Origin: Mycobacterium sp.
Lineage (GTDB): Bacteria; Actinomycetota; Actinomycetes; Mycobacteriales; Mycobacteriaceae
Assembly (NCBI GenBank): GCA_011620645.1
Contig: WOYS01000110.1
Coordinates: forward strand, 10,243 to 74,242
Direction: 5' to 3'
DNA length: 64,000 nucleotides
Below are positions 53,737 to 63,498 of this stretch, piece by piece. Position numbers and translations under genes: made by a program. Under the pieces are notes generated by a model that was not told the DNA's origin, made no database searches, and worked only from the letters and a program-made list of their open reading frames with translations. Positions within the stretch are counted from its first letter, which is position 1; every line of letters begins with the position of its first letter.

Positions 53737-54432
53737 ATGCAGGGACAAAGAATGGCCAACGGCTGGCTCCGGTCGTCTGCCGCCCTTGCCGCGATCGTTG
53801 CCCCGGCCGCCGTGCTCTTCTCTGTCGGTGGCGATATCCAGCCCGCCGACACCCTCACTGAACAGGTGGTGGAGGTCGCTTCCACCACCATCCTCCCCGC
53901 CGCAGCGCCCGCACCGCTGGGCGTCGAGGTCATCGCCGTGCCTGCCGCCTTCGGCTGGAGCCCGATGGTGGCGGCAGCGCCCGCACCGGCGGTCGCTTCC
54001 GCTCAGCTCGTCTCCGCATCGAGGTGGCGCGCCGACACCCGCTCGCTGCTGTTGCCCAAGGGTGTCGCTCCCGAACACGGCCTGCAGATCAGGACCATCC
54101 TGACCGCCCGCGCCATCAGCGCGGTTTTCCCGGAGATCCGCAGTATCGGCGGCGTTCGCCCCGATGCACTGCGCTGGCATCCCAACGGTCTGGCCCTGGA
54201 CGTCATGATCCCCAACCCCGGCAGCGCGCAGGGTGCCGCGCTGGGGAACCAGATCGTCGCCTACGTGATGAAGAACGCCGGCCGGTTCGGCATGCAGGAC
54301 GTCATCTGGCGCGGCACCTATTACACGCCGAGCGGTGCGCAGGGGTCCGGCGGTTACGGCCACTATGACCACGTGCACGTCACCACCAACGGTGGCGGCT
54401 ACCCGAGCGGCGGCGAGCAGTACTTCCGCTGA
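53737..54432 (+). CDS. Exported protein with ARB-07466-like C-terminal domain
   Basis: A 231-residue protein with a signal peptide (WLRSSAALAAIVAPAAVLFSVGG) and an Ala/Pro-rich linker. The C-terminal ~120 residues (IRTILTARAISAVFPEIRSIGGVRPDALRWHPNGLALDVMIPN and YGHYDHVHVTTNGGGYP) carry a conserved HPNGLALD and HYDHVHV that look like a metal-binding site, similar to the ARB-07466-like/peptidase-M15-related domain of mycobacterial exported proteins such as Rv0320. Substrate unknown. The start at 53737 has AAGG upstream; 53752 is possible. Confidence 0.75.
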   Translation: MQGQRMANGWLRSSAALAAIVAPAAVLFSVGGDIQPADTLTEQVVEVASTTILPAAAPAPLGVEVIAVPAAFGWSPMVAAAPAPAVASAQLVSASRWRADTRSLLLPKGVAPEHGLQIRTILTARAISAVFPEIRSIGGVRPDALRWHPNGLALDVMIPNPGSAQGAALGNQIVAYVMKNAGRFGMQDVIWRGTYYTPSGAQGSGGYGHYDHVHVTTNGGGYPSGGEQYFR

Positions 54433-54698
54433 TCGATCAGTCTTTGCGGCGTAGCCGCTGGGGGGTGACGGTCACCGGAGTCGGCGCGATGGCGCCGGCA
54501 CGGGCAAGGACGACGCCAGCGGTGAGGGCACCTTGTTGGCTGTGCCTTTAATGACTCCTGCGTCGCATCCGATAGTTTGCCGACGCAAACGCTAGCTGAG
54601 CTTTCGGTGAAAGTGGCCGCTCCCTGTTTGTCGTCCGGGCGGTTCGCTCTTCGCGTGGTTGCGCGCGAAACCCGCCCCTCCTCGTTTATGGTTCGCCT

Positions 54699-55577
54699 GT
54701 GCCTGATTTTGATCGACGCAGTGCCTTGTTGATGCTGGGACTGGGTGCGGCGGCTGCCGCACTGCCCACCCCGTCGGCCCATGCCGAGCCGGTCCCCGGT
54801 GATCTGCCGCCCGGGCCAATACCCGGTCCACGGGCTCCGGTGCCCGAGGTTGCGGCGCCGACGATGCTGTTCCAAGACGAGTTCAATGGACCGGCAGGCT
54901 CACCGCCTGACCCGGCGGCGTGGTTCATTGTGCCCGTCCGCGAGACGATCAGGAATCCCGCCGAATGGGACAAGCCCTACAATATGGGCCGTTACGTCAC
55001 CGACCAGGAGCATGTCTTCCAGGACGGCAACGGCAACCTCGTCATCCGTGCCACCCGCGGTGAGGGGGCGAATATCCAGGAGAAGTACGCCGGCGCGAAG
55101 ATCATCGGGAACTGGCGCGGCGGCGTCGGCACCACCTGGGAAGCGCGCATCAAGCTCAACTGCCTGACCGATGGTGCGTGGCCGGCCTTCTGGCTGCTCA
55201 ACGACGATCCGGTCCGCGGTGGTGAGATCGACCTGGTGGAGTGGTACGGCAACCGCGACTGGCCGTCGGGCTCCACCGTGCACGCGAGGCTGGACGGCAC
55301 CGCGATGGCCACCGACAAGCACCCGGTCGACGGCAACTGGCATTCCTGGCGCATGACATGGCAGCCGACCGGTCTGTACTTTTGGAAGGACTACCAGCCG
55401 GGCATGGAGCCCTACTTCACGGTGCCGGCGAACTCGCTGGATCCGTGGCCCTTCAACGATCCCGGTTACACGATGGCGCCGATCTTCAACATCGCCGTCG
55501 GTGGATCCGGCGGCCGTGAGCCAGCCGCCGGCAACTATCCGGCCGAGATGCTCGTCGACTGGATTCGGGTGTTCTGA
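54699..55577 (+). CDS. Secreted GH16-family glycosidase (beta-1,3-glucanase-like)
   Basis: A 292-residue protein with a Tat-type signal (DRRSALLMLGLGAAAAALP) and a GH16 domain. The catalytic motif EIDLVE in GGEIDLVEWYG carries both Glu and the Asp of the ExDxxE signature, and PAFWLLNDD and NWHSWRMTWQP are conserved around the cleft. It should cleave beta-1,3-glucans or related polysaccharides outside the cell. It corresponds to Rv0315. The start is GTG without a strong ribosome site. Confidence 0.87.
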   Translation: MPDFDRRSALLMLGLGAAAAALPTPSAHAEPVPGDLPPGPIPGPRAPVPEVAAPTMLFQDEFNGPAGSPPDPAAWFIVPVRETIRNPAEWDKPYNMGRYVTDQEHVFQDGNGNLVIRATRGEGANIQEKYAGAKIIGNWRGGVGTTWEARIKLNCLTDGAWPAFWLLNDDPVRGGEIDLVEWYGNRDWPSGSTVHARLDGTAMATDKHPVDGNWHSWRMTWQPTGLYFWKDYQPGMEPYFTVPANSLDPWPFNDPGYTMAPIFNIAVGGSGGREPAAGNYPAEMLVDWIRVF

Positions 55578-55619
55578 CCCGGGACACTCGGTAGTGGCGC
55601 CAGAGGTCCGCGTAGCGCG

Positions 55620-56303
55620 TCACTCGCGGGTGTTGATCACCTGCTGAGCGACCTCCACCAACTTGGTGTTGCTCTCCTGCGATATCTGGCGCAGCATTTC
55701 GAATGCCTGCACGTCGTTGACCTTGTAGCGCTCCATGATGATGCCCTTGGCCTGGCCGATACGGTCCCTGGTGGACAGCGCCGCCTCCAGTTGCTGCCCC
55801 TCCTGGCTGGCCAGAATCGCGGCTGCGGCATGCGCGGCCAGCACGACGCCGATGGTCTCGGCCTCCCCACGCCAGATGTTCGGCTGAAAACCGAAGAGAT
55901 TCAGGGCACCTGCGGTCCGGTCGGATGTGTACAGCTTGAACGACAGCCCGCTGAGAACGCCGATCTCGACACACGCCGGCGCATAACGCGGCCAGCGCTC
56001 CTCCTCGCGGAAGTCGTCGGTGCGCACGATCAGGTCATCGAGGGCTGCCTGCACGCAGGGCCCCTCGTCGAACTGCATCTGCAGTCGGTGTAGTTCGGTG
56101 GTGAGCCGAGCCTCTTTGGGCATCGTCTCGAAGGTGCGTTGCTTGCCGATGAGCAGGACCCCTGCGGTATCGACGCCGGGAATCAGCTCCAGTGCCGCGG
56201 CGGCGACCCCGGACAGCACCTCATCGAGGCTGCGCGGGCCCGCAAGAGAGCGAGCCAACTCGGCCATGCGCGCGGCCAAGTCCTGCTTCTCCAAGAACGT
56301 CAT
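55620..56303 (-). CDS. GAF-ANTAR RNA-binding antiterminator-type regulator
   Basis: A 227-residue protein. An N-terminal GAF domain (~20-160; VDTAGVLLIGKQRTFETMP) is followed by an ANTAR domain (~165-222; LSTRDRIGQAKGIIMERYKVNDVQAFEMLRQIS). ANTAR proteins bind paired stem-loops in nascent RNA and prevent termination; the GAF domain probably senses a small ligand or redox state. Its own target in this genome cannot be seen here. It is divergent from the oligopeptide transporter operon. Confidence 0.86.
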   Translation of the reverse strand: MTFLEKQDLAARMAELARSLAGPRSLDEVLSGVAAAALELIPGVDTAGVLLIGKQRTFETMPKEARLTTELHRLQMQFDEGPCVQAALDDLIVRTDDFREEERWPRYAPACVEIGVLSGLSFKLYTSDRTAGALNLFGFQPNIWRGEAETIGVVLAAHAAAAILASQEGQQLEAALSTRDRIGQAKGIIMERYKVNDVQAFEMLRQISQESNTKLVEVAQQVINTRE

Positions 56304-56529
56304 GATTGAAGTCTCCCCTCAAGAACGCGCGAGCCGGTGTTTGCCTGGAGATGGGACCTCCGCAGGCGTATTGCAGGAATGTTTCCTGCCTGTTGCCGAA
56401 AAGACAACATAATTTACGTCCCTCGAAATGCATTCTCATAGATTTCCGTCCAAGATGGCTACCCGGATCGCCTTTTATGAAGCGTGAACGTGGACGGGAC
56501 TCGCCCGAGCCGCGAAGCTAGGGAGCCAG

Positions 56530-58185
56530 ATGAGCAAGCTGCGCACCGCCCTGCGCAAGACAACCGTCCTGTCCTGCATCTCCGCTGTCGCCGTCTTCGG
56601 TGTCGCCGCCTGCGGCGACGAGGGCTCCGACGCATCAGGCGGCGGGGGTGACATCAACATCTCGATGACGTCGTTCCCGGATTACGTCGACCCGCAGTTG
56701 TCGTACACCCTCGAAGGGTGGGAGGTGCTGTACAACACCTACACTCCGCTGCTGACCTACAAACACGCGAAAGGCGCGGAGGGCACCTCGGTGGTGCCGG
56801 GCCTGGCAGAGGACATGCCCGAGATCTCGCCCGATGGGAAAATCTACACGCTGAAGCTGCGGCCGGACATGAAGTACTCCGACGGCACACCCATCAAGGC
56901 GTCGGATTTCACCTATGCCATCCAGCGGCTGTTCAAGGCCGACTCCGGCGGATCGGTGTTCTACAGCGGGATCGTCGGAGCGCCCGAGTACGCGGAGGGG
57001 ACGGCGGACAGCATCGCCGGCATCGTCACCGACGACGCCACCGGCGATATCACCATCACGCTGGACGGCCCGAACGGCACCTTCGAGAACGTGCTGGGAC
57101 TGCCGTTCGCGGCGCCTGTTCCGCCGAGTACCCCGTTGTCCGATGACGCGACGAACAATCCGCCGCCGTCCAGCGGCCCATTCATGATCACGAGTGTCGA
57201 AGCGCCGCAGACCCTGACGATGGAGCGCAACCCGAACTTCCAAAGCGTCCTCGATGCCGGCGCCACCGAGGTCGCCGATGCCGAAGTCGACAAGATCATC
57301 GTCACGCAGAACAAGAGCAACACCGCCCAGGTGACGGGCGTGCAACAGAACACCATCGACTTCATGGTCGACCCGCCGGACGCGGACCGTCTGCAGGAAG
57401 TGAAAACCCGTTTCGCCGAGCGGTTCCGGATGGAAGAGTCGATCAACACCTACTACTTCTGGATGAACAACCAGACCGCACCGTTCAACGATGTGCGGAT
57501 ACGTCAAGCAGTCAACTACGCCATCGACCCGGAGGCGCTCAACCGGGTGTTCGGCGGGCGCATGCACCCGACGCAGCAGATCCTGCCGCCCGGAATGCCC
57601 GGCTACCAGGAATACAAGCTCTACCCCGGACCCGATATGAACAAGGCCAAAGCGCTTCTTGCCGAGGCCAATCCGACCGACCGTGACATCACGGTGTGGA
57701 CCAACGACGAGCCCGACCGCAAACGGATCGGTGAGTACTACCACGACGTGCTCAACCAGTTGGGCTTCAACGCGACGTTGAAGGTGATCGCCGGCGACGT
57801 CTACTTCACTACGATCGGCAACCAGTCCACTCCGGACCTGGACACCGGTTTCGGCAACTGGTTCCAGGACTTCCCGCACCCGGACGATTTCTTCCGGCCG
57901 CTGCTCAACAGTGATGCCATCCTGCCCACCAACGGCAACAACTTCTCCAGGGCGTCCTACCCGGAGTTGGACGCGAAGATGGACGAGCTGCTGACCAAGC
58001 AGCTCACTGACGGTGACACCGAGGCGCAGTACACGGCACTGGACAAGGCCTACATGGAGCAGGCGGCGTGGGCGCCGTACGGCAACGAGCAATTCACCAC
58101 GTTCGTCTCCGACCGGATCGACTTCGACAAGGCCTACCACCACCTCCTGTTCAATCAGGACTGGTCGGCGCTGGCCCTGAAGTAA
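56530..58185 (+). CDS. Oligopeptide-type ABC transporter substrate-binding lipoprotein
   Basis: A 551-residue SBP family 5 protein. The N-terminus is a signal peptide ending in the lipobox VAAC. Family segments include YKHAKGAEGTSVVPGLAEDM, YTLKLRPDMKYSDGTPIKASDFTYAIQRLF and QAVNYAIDPEALNRVFGG. It should capture peptides or other solutes outside the membrane for the permease pair encoded next. AGGGAG lies before the ATG. It is the first gene of a five-gene operon. Confidence 0.88.
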   Translation: MSKLRTALRKTTVLSCISAVAVFGVAACGDEGSDASGGGGDINISMTSFPDYVDPQLSYTLEGWEVLYNTYTPLLTYKHAKGAEGTSVVPGLAEDMPEISPDGKIYTLKLRPDMKYSDGTPIKASDFTYAIQRLFKADSGGSVFYSGIVGAPEYAEGTADSIAGIVTDDATGDITITLDGPNGTFENVLGLPFAAPVPPSTPLSDDATNNPPPSSGPFMITSVEAPQTLTMERNPNFQSVLDAGATEVADAEVDKIIVTQNKSNTAQVTGVQQNTIDFMVDPPDADRLQEVKTRFAERFRMEESINTYYFWMNNQTAPFNDVRIRQAVNYAIDPEALNRVFGGRMHPTQQILPPGMPGYQEYKLYPGPDMNKAKALLAEANPTDRDITVWTNDEPDRKRIGEYYHDVLNQLGFNATLKVIAGDVYFTTIGNQSTPDLDTGFGNWFQDFPHPDDFFRPLLNSDAILPTNGNNFSRASYPELDAKMDELLTKQLTDGDTEAQYTALDKAYMEQAAWAPYGNEQFTTFVSDRIDFDKAYHHLLFNQDWSALALK

Positions 58186-58187
58186 GT

Positions 58188-59225
58188 ATGGCCACCCCGA
58201 TCGACGCGGTCGAAGGGCCGGGGGACCCCCCGCTCCCCGTGAGGGTCCCCGCGGCGCAGATCCGAGGCCGAAGCCCGTGGTTTCTGGCGTGGCTTCGGCT
58301 GCGGCGCAACATAGTCAGCCTCGCCTTCGGTGTGCTATTCATCCTGATCGTGCTGTTCTGCCTGGCGGCGCCGCTGTGGGCCGACCACGTGGCGCACACC
58401 GGGCCCAACGAGAACCACATCACCGACGTGGTGATGATCGACGGGCAGGAGACCGATGTCGTCTCACCTGATGGGACCCCGATCGGGCCGGGCTTGCACG
58501 GCCGGTACCTGCTGGGCGCGGATCAGAACGGACGAGATGTGATGGTGCGCCTGATGTACGGCGGCCGGACGTCCATCTACATCGGCATTCTGGCCGCGGC
58601 CATCACCACGGTGCTCGCCGTCCTGGTCGGGCTGCTGTGCGGCTTCTACCGCGGATGGGTCGACGCCATCCTGTCCAGGGTGATGGACGTGGTGTGGGCG
58701 TTTCCGGTGCTGCTGCTCGGCATCGCATTGGGTACCGCACTTGCCGTGGGCGGGTTGACGATCGGCGCGCTGCAGGTGGCCGGTGACTCGCTGTGGATCC
58801 CGATCCTGATCATCGCGCTGGTCTACGTACCGTATATGGCCCGTCCCATCCGCGGTGAGATCCTGGCGCTGCGGGAGAAGGAGTTCGTGGAGGCGGCGGT
58901 GGCGCAGGGCAAGGGCCCGGTGCGGATCATGGTCAGTGAGTTGTTGCCCAACGTGGTGTCGACCATCATCGTGTTCTTCACCCTCAATATTGCCAACAAC
59001 ATGCTCCTGGAATCCGCGCTGTCGTTCCTGGGCGCGGGCGTGCGGGCGCCGAACGCCTCCTGGGGAACCATGATCGCCGACGGCTACCAGACCATCTACA
59101 CCGCGCCGCACCTGACGATCGTGCCCGGAGTGATGATCGTGCTGACCGTGTTGTCGCTCAACGTGTTCGGCGATGGTCTGCGAGACGCGCTGGATCCGCG
59201 CGCCAAGATCCGGTTGGAGCACTGA
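58188..59225 (+). CDS. Oligopeptide ABC transporter permease (DppC/OppC type)
   Basis: A 345-residue membrane protein. An N-terminal helix and DUF-like part precede the BPD_transp_1 domain, in which the EAA loop region is seen as AAVAQGKGPVRIMVSELLPNV. The ATG at 58188, just after the SBP stop, is chosen over earlier in-frame codons that overlap that gene. Note the order: this OppC-type permease comes before the OppB-type one, opposite to the usual layout. Confidence 0.86.
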   Translation: MATPIDAVEGPGDPPLPVRVPAAQIRGRSPWFLAWLRLRRNIVSLAFGVLFILIVLFCLAAPLWADHVAHTGPNENHITDVVMIDGQETDVVSPDGTPIGPGLHGRYLLGADQNGRDVMVRLMYGGRTSIYIGILAAAITTVLAVLVGLLCGFYRGWVDAILSRVMDVVWAFPVLLLGIALGTALAVGGLTIGALQVAGDSLWIPILIIALVYVPYMARPIRGEILALREKEFVEAAVAQGKGPVRIMVSELLPNVVSTIIVFFTLNIANNMLLESALSFLGAGVRAPNASWGTMIADGYQTIYTAPHLTIVPGVMIVLTVLSLNVFGDGLRDALDPRAKIRLEH

Positions 59226-59226
59226 C

Positions 59227-60189
59227 ATGCTGCGTTTCGTGGTCCGGCGGCTGATCGGCATGGTCGGTGTGCTGTTCGCGATCTCGGTATTGGTGTTCTT
59301 GATCTTCAATGTGATTCCCAACTCCGACCCGGCGGCCCGCATCGCGGGCAAGAACGCCGACCCGGAACTGATCGCCAGGGTCAGCGCCGATCTGGGTCTC
59401 GACCAGCCGCTGTATGTGCAGTACCTGACGATGATGAAGCAGATCTTCACCGGTCAGCTGACCTCCTATGCCAGCTCGCAGAACGTCGTCGAACAGATCT
59501 GGAAGGGCCTGCCCGCAACGTTTTCGCTCTGCATCGGCGCCGCCGTGCTGTGGATGACGCTGGCGATCTGCTTCGGCTATTTCAGCGCGGTGCATGCCGG
59601 CAAGTTCACCGACCGTGCCTTGACCATCGTGTCGTTGGTGGGTATCTCGATGCCGGTGTTCTGGTTGGCGGCAATTCTGTTGTACTACTTGAGCTTCAAA
59701 GCAGAGCTCTTCCCCACCAGTAGTTACGTGCCGCTCACAAAAGATCCGCTGGACTGGGCGTATCACCTGATCCTGCCGTGGCTCACGTTGGCGGTGCTCT
59801 ACGTCGGCTTCTACAGCCGGGTGCTGCGGTCCAACATGCTGGACGTGATGAACGATGATCACGTCCGGACCGCACGGGCCAAGGGCATCAGCGAACGGCA
59901 GGTGCGCATCAAACATGTGCTGCGCAATTCGATGATCCCGATCGTCACGTTGTTCGGACTCGACTTCGGTGCCGTCGTCGGGGGCGGCGCGATCCTCACC
60001 GAGACGGTGTTCAACCTCAACGGCGTCGGCCTCTATGCGGGGCAGGCGATCGGATCGCTGGACCTGCCGCCGCTGATCGGGGTGACGATGTTCGGCGCGT
60101 TCTTCATCGTGCTGTTCAACACCTTGGTCGACGTGACGTACGCATTCCTGGATCCCCGGATCCGACTCGGAGAGGCAGCGCCGGTATGA
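59227..60189 (+). CDS. Oligopeptide ABC transporter permease (DppB/OppB type)
   Basis: A 320-residue membrane protein with six helices. It begins MLRFVVRRLIGMVGVLFAIS, the typical OppB start, and has the EAA loop RTARAKGISERQVRIKHVLRNS. It forms the channel with the preceding permease. It overlaps the next ATPase gene by 4 bp. Confidence 0.87.
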   Translation: MLRFVVRRLIGMVGVLFAISVLVFLIFNVIPNSDPAARIAGKNADPELIARVSADLGLDQPLYVQYLTMMKQIFTGQLTSYASSQNVVEQIWKGLPATFSLCIGAAVLWMTLAICFGYFSAVHAGKFTDRALTIVSLVGISMPVFWLAAILLYYLSFKAELFPTSSYVPLTKDPLDWAYHLILPWLTLAVLYVGFYSRVLRSNMLDVMNDDHVRTARAKGISERQVRIKHVLRNSMIPIVTLFGLDFGAVVGGGAILTETVFNLNGVGLYAGQAIGSLDLPPLIGVTMFGAFFIVLFNTLVDVTYAFLDPRIRLGEAAPV

Positions 60190-61214
60190 GTCCGTTACTC
60201 GAAGTCGACAATCTGCGAGTCAGTTTCACCACCCAGGATGGTGTGGTAGGCGCTGTCGATGGCGTGTCGTTCGACCTGGCCGCGGGGGAGGTGCTGGCCA
60301 TCGTCGGCGAGTCCGGGTCCGGTAAGAGCGTGACCGCGCAGACCGTGATCGGTCTGACCCGCGCGCCGAACGCGACCATCGGTGGCGCGGTGCGGTTCGA
60401 CGGCAAGGATCTCACGCAACTCAACGACCGCGAATTGCAAAGTATCCGAGGCGAACACATCGCCATGGTGTTCCAGGATCCGATGACATCGCTGAATCCG
60501 GTGTACCGGGTGGGTGATCAGATCACCGAGATGATCCGCGCCCATCGGGACGTCTCCCGCGCCGAGGCACGGGACCGTGCCGTCGAACTGTTGCGCACCG
60601 TGGGCATTCCCAATCCCGAGCGTCGCGTGCGCGACTACCCGCACGAGTTCTCCGGCGGTATGCGCCAGCGGGTGATGATCGCCATGGCGCTGTCCTTGGA
60701 ACCCGAAGTGCTGATCGCTGATGAGCCCACCACCGCGCTGGACGTGACGATCCAGGCGCAGATCCTGCGGCTGCTGGCCGATCTCAACGCCGAACGCGAT
60801 CTCGCGGTGGTGCTGATCACCCATGATCTCGGCGTGGTCGCCGAGATCGCCGACCGGGTGCTGGTGATGTATGCGGGGCAGGTGGTCGAAGACGCCAGCG
60901 TCGAGGACATCTTCTACGATCCGCAACACCCCTATACCTGGGGTCTTCTCGGGTCGCTGACACCGCTCGACGCACCGCATCATTCACGGTTGCCGCAGAT
61001 CGGGGGAGCTCCGCCGTCGCTGCTGTCACTGCCGCCGGGGTGCCGTTTCGCGCCGCGCTGCCCCCATGCGTTCGAAAATTGCACGCAGCTCCCACCGTTG
61101 GAGACCAGAGCGACGGTTGGTCACCTGGACCGGTGCTGGCTGGACCCGGTGCAGAAGGCGACGCTGCGTGAGGTGGACGGCCGGATCGGCCTGCGGAAGC
61201 CGGTGAGCTCGTGA
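60186..61214 (+). CDS. Oligopeptide ABC transporter ATPase (DppD type)
   Basis: A 342-residue ATP-binding subunit. Walker A is [13 protein letters not shown], the signature is [16 protein letters not shown], and Walker B is [12 protein letters not shown]. The C-terminal oligopeptide-type extension has [14 protein letters not shown], which in some family members carries a [4Fe-4S] cluster. It starts within the permease stop (ATGA). Confidence 0.88.
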   Translation: MSPLLEVDNLRVSFTTQDGVVGAVDGVSFDLAAGEVLAIVGESGSGKSVTAQTVIGLTRAPNATIGGAVRFDGKDLTQLNDRELQSIRGEHIAMVFQDPMTSLNPVYRVGDQITEMIRAHRDVSRAEARDRAVELLRTVGIPNPERRVRDYPHEFSGGMRQRVMIAMALSLEPEVLIADEPTTALDVTIQAQILRLLADLNAERDLAVVLITHDLGVVAEIADRVLVMYAGQVVEDASVEDIFYDPQHPYTWGLLGSLTPLDAPHHSRLPQIGGAPPSLLSLPPGCRFAPRCPHAFENCTQLPPLETRATVGHLDRCWLDPVQKATLREVDGRIGLRKPVSS

Positions 61215-62218
61215 CCACGGGACAGCCGTTGCTCGAGGTCACCGACCTGGTCAAGCATTTCCCCATCAAGGCGGGCGTGATCATCGAGCGCGAGGTGGCC
61301 CGGGTGCGCGCGGTGGACGGAGTCAGCCTGACCCTGCGCGAAGGGGAGACGCTGGGCCTCGTCGGTGAGTCGGGATGCGGAAAGTCGACCTTATGCCGGC
61401 TGATCCTGCAGCTGTTGGCGCCGACCTCGGGATCGGTGCGGTTTCAGGGCGAGGAACTGGTGGGGCGATCGCGCCGGGACCTGCGGCCGATACGCAGGCA
61501 CATCCAGATGGTGTTTCAGGATCCGTACGCGTCGCTCAATCCGCGCAAACGGATCGGCCAGATCATCGGTGACCCGATCGCGTTGCACGGGCTGGCGAGC
61601 GGCGGCGAGGTGAAACGCCGGGTGCAGGACCTGCTGGATCGGGTTGGTCTGCAAGCCGAGCATTACAACCGCTTCCCGCATGAGTTCTCCGGCGGGCAAC
61701 GGCAACGGATCGGGATCGCCCGCGCGTTGGCGTTGCGGCCCAAGCTGATCATCGCCGATGAGCCGGTATCGGCCCTGGACGTCTCGGTGCAGGCACAGAT
61801 CATCAATCTGTTCGAAGATCTTCAGGACGAGTTCGGCTTGTCGTACCTGTTCGTCGCGCACGACCTCGGTGTGGTCCGGCATGTCTCGGACCGGGTGGCG
61901 GTGATGTACCTGGGCAAGATCGTCGAGACTGCTTCGGCGACCGAGCTGTACGGCAAGCCGTTTCACCCGTATTCGAATGCGCTGCTCGCTGCGGTCCCGG
62001 TTCCCGATCCGAGGCGCAACGCCGCCCGTGAACGGGTGATCCTCGAAGGCGACGTGCCCAGCTCGATCCATCCACCGTCGGGGTGCCGCTTCCACACGCG
62101 GTGCCGATGGGCGACTGAGCTCTGCACGGCCGAGGAGCCGGGCATGATCGAACGGGAGCGCGCACACGCGGCGGCCTGCCACCACCCACGGAACCTGGAG
62201 GCGGTGGCTACCGGCTGA
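61211..62218 (+). CDS. Oligopeptide ABC transporter ATPase (DppF type)
   Basis: A 335-residue ATP-binding subunit, with Walker A GESGCGKSTLCR, signature EFSGGQRQRIGIARAL and Walker B LIIADEPVSALD. The C-terminal CRFHTRCRWATELC parallels the Cys motif of the partner. It starts with GTG overlapping the previous gene's stop (GTGA). It completes a full SBP-permease-permease-ATPase-ATPase importer. The solute is unknown. Confidence 0.88.
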   Translation: MTTGQPLLEVTDLVKHFPIKAGVIIEREVARVRAVDGVSLTLREGETLGLVGESGCGKSTLCRLILQLLAPTSGSVRFQGEELVGRSRRDLRPIRRHIQMVFQDPYASLNPRKRIGQIIGDPIALHGLASGGEVKRRVQDLLDRVGLQAEHYNRFPHEFSGGQRQRIGIARALALRPKLIIADEPVSALDVSVQAQIINLFEDLQDEFGLSYLFVAHDLGVVRHVSDRVAVMYLGKIVETASATELYGKPFHPYSNALLAAVPVPDPRRNAARERVILEGDVPSSIHPPSGCRFHTRCRWATELCTAEEPGMIERERAHAAACHHPRNLEAVATG

Positions 62219-62276
62219 GATTGTCAGCGTCGCTCCCTGACCGGCCGGCATCGCCTGATCGCACTACGATTCGGGA

Positions 62277-63140
62277 GTGACCACGAAATCGGCTGAGCCT
62301 AGGACAGCGAAGACGTCGAAGAAGAAGCGCTCCGCTCCCAGGATCACCAATGAGGTGTACGAGGCCGAGTTGTTCCGCCTCCAAACCGAATTCGTGAAAC
62401 TTCAGGAGTGGGCGAAGCACACCGGCGCCCGGGTCGTCGTTATCTTCGAAGGCCGCGACGCGGCGGGCAAGGGCGGCACGATCAAACGGATCACCGAATA
62501 CCTGAGCCCCCGCATCGCCAGAATCGAGGCGCTGCCCGCGCCCAGTGATCGTGAGCGCGGCCAGTGGTACTACCAGCGCTACATCTCGCAGTTGCCCGCC
62601 AAGGGCGAGATCGTGCTGTTCGACCGGTCCTGGTACAACCGTGCCGGTGTGGAGACGGTGATGGGTTTCTGCACCCCGGCCGAGCATGAGTTGTTTCTGC
62701 GTCAGACACCGGTTTTCGAGCAGATGCTGATCGAGGACGGGATCCTGCTGCGCAAGTACTGGTTCTCGGTGTCCGATGACGAGCAGCTACGCCGGTTCAA
62801 ATCGCGCCTGAAAGACCCTGTGCGCCAATGGAAGTTGTCACCCATTGACATGGAGTCGGTGTACCGGTGGGAGGACTACTCACGCGCCAAGGATCAGATG
62901 ATGCTGCACACCGACACCCCGCTGAGTCCGTGGCATGTGGTGGAGTCCGATATCAAGAAGCACGCCCGGCTGAACATGATGAGCCATCTGCTGTCGACCA
63001 TCGACTACCACGACGTCGAGAAGCCGAAGGTTTCCCTGCCCAAGCGTGCGGTGCTCAGCGAGGGCTACCAGCGGCCGCCGCGGGAGCTCTCGACGTATGT
63101 CGACAATCATGTGGCCACGCTGATGGGTGACCCGGAGTAG
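62277..63140 (+). CDS. ppk2: Polyphosphate kinase 2 (PPK2) family protein
   Basis: A 287-residue protein with a basic N-terminus and a PPK2 domain. Walker A is GRDAAGKGGTIKRI, Walker B is LFDRSWYNRAGVE, and the lid contains RRFKSRLKDPVRQWKLSPID. PPK2 enzymes transfer phosphate between polyphosphate and nucleotides; a single-domain class I enzyme of this length usually prefers nucleoside diphosphate phosphorylation. The GTG at 62277 is preceded by GGGA. It stands alone, 58 bp after the importer. Confidence 0.88.
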   Translation: MTTKSAEPRTAKTSKKKRSAPRITNEVYEAELFRLQTEFVKLQEWAKHTGARVVVIFEGRDAAGKGGTIKRITEYLSPRIARIEALPAPSDRERGQWYYQRYISQLPAKGEIVLFDRSWYNRAGVETVMGFCTPAEHELFLRQTPVFEQMLIEDGILLRKYWFSVSDDEQLRRFKSRLKDPVRQWKLSPIDMESVYRWEDYSRAKDQMMLHTDTPLSPWHVVESDIKKHARLNMMSHLLSTIDYHDVEKPKVSLPKRAVLSEGYQRPPRELSTYVDNHVATLMGDPE

Positions 63141-63498
63141 GCACGCAGCGGCGTGACACCGACTTCTGCGCGGTCCTTGCGAAGATGACAGGTTCCGTCG
63201 ATGCCGACCCAGTGGGCTTGGCGGGAGTCCAACCGCACCGTGCCCGAGCGGGTCGCCGCGATCGTCTCCGGGGTCGCACCAGCGGCTTCCACAGCGCGTA
63301 GCGGGCGCCCTTGAGCTTGCGGGCGCGTTCACCGAGGCGCTCGATGTCGAGCGGCGCCGGGCCTGGAACGACGCGCGAACCCTGGCGCGTCGAGGGCGGC
63401 GTCGATGGCTTTGACGGCGCTGCCCAGCAGTTTGGTGGTTCATTTTGCGCACTCGGCACGGACACTACCGGCGTGACCCTGTCGATCAAAGGCTGGAC
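63141..63498. other. Non-coding accessory segment with transposase-like relic
   Basis: No intact gene is seen. Minus-strand frames contain a short ISL3-type transposase-like block (63286-63360), and the flanking open frames (including LDSRQAHWVGIDGTCHLRKD near 63150-63230) are broken by stops and frameshifts. This is the transition from the conserved chromosome to the recombinase-like gene at the edge. Confidence 0.5.
63286..63360 (-). pseudogene. ISL3-family transposase relic (short)
   Basis: One minus-strand frame encodes APLDIERLGERARKLKGARY and then ALWK, close to the conserved KGARYALWKNPE region of ISL3-type transposases. The reading frame changes on both sides and no terminal inverted repeats are seen. 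It is a small internal fragment. Confidence 0.45.
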
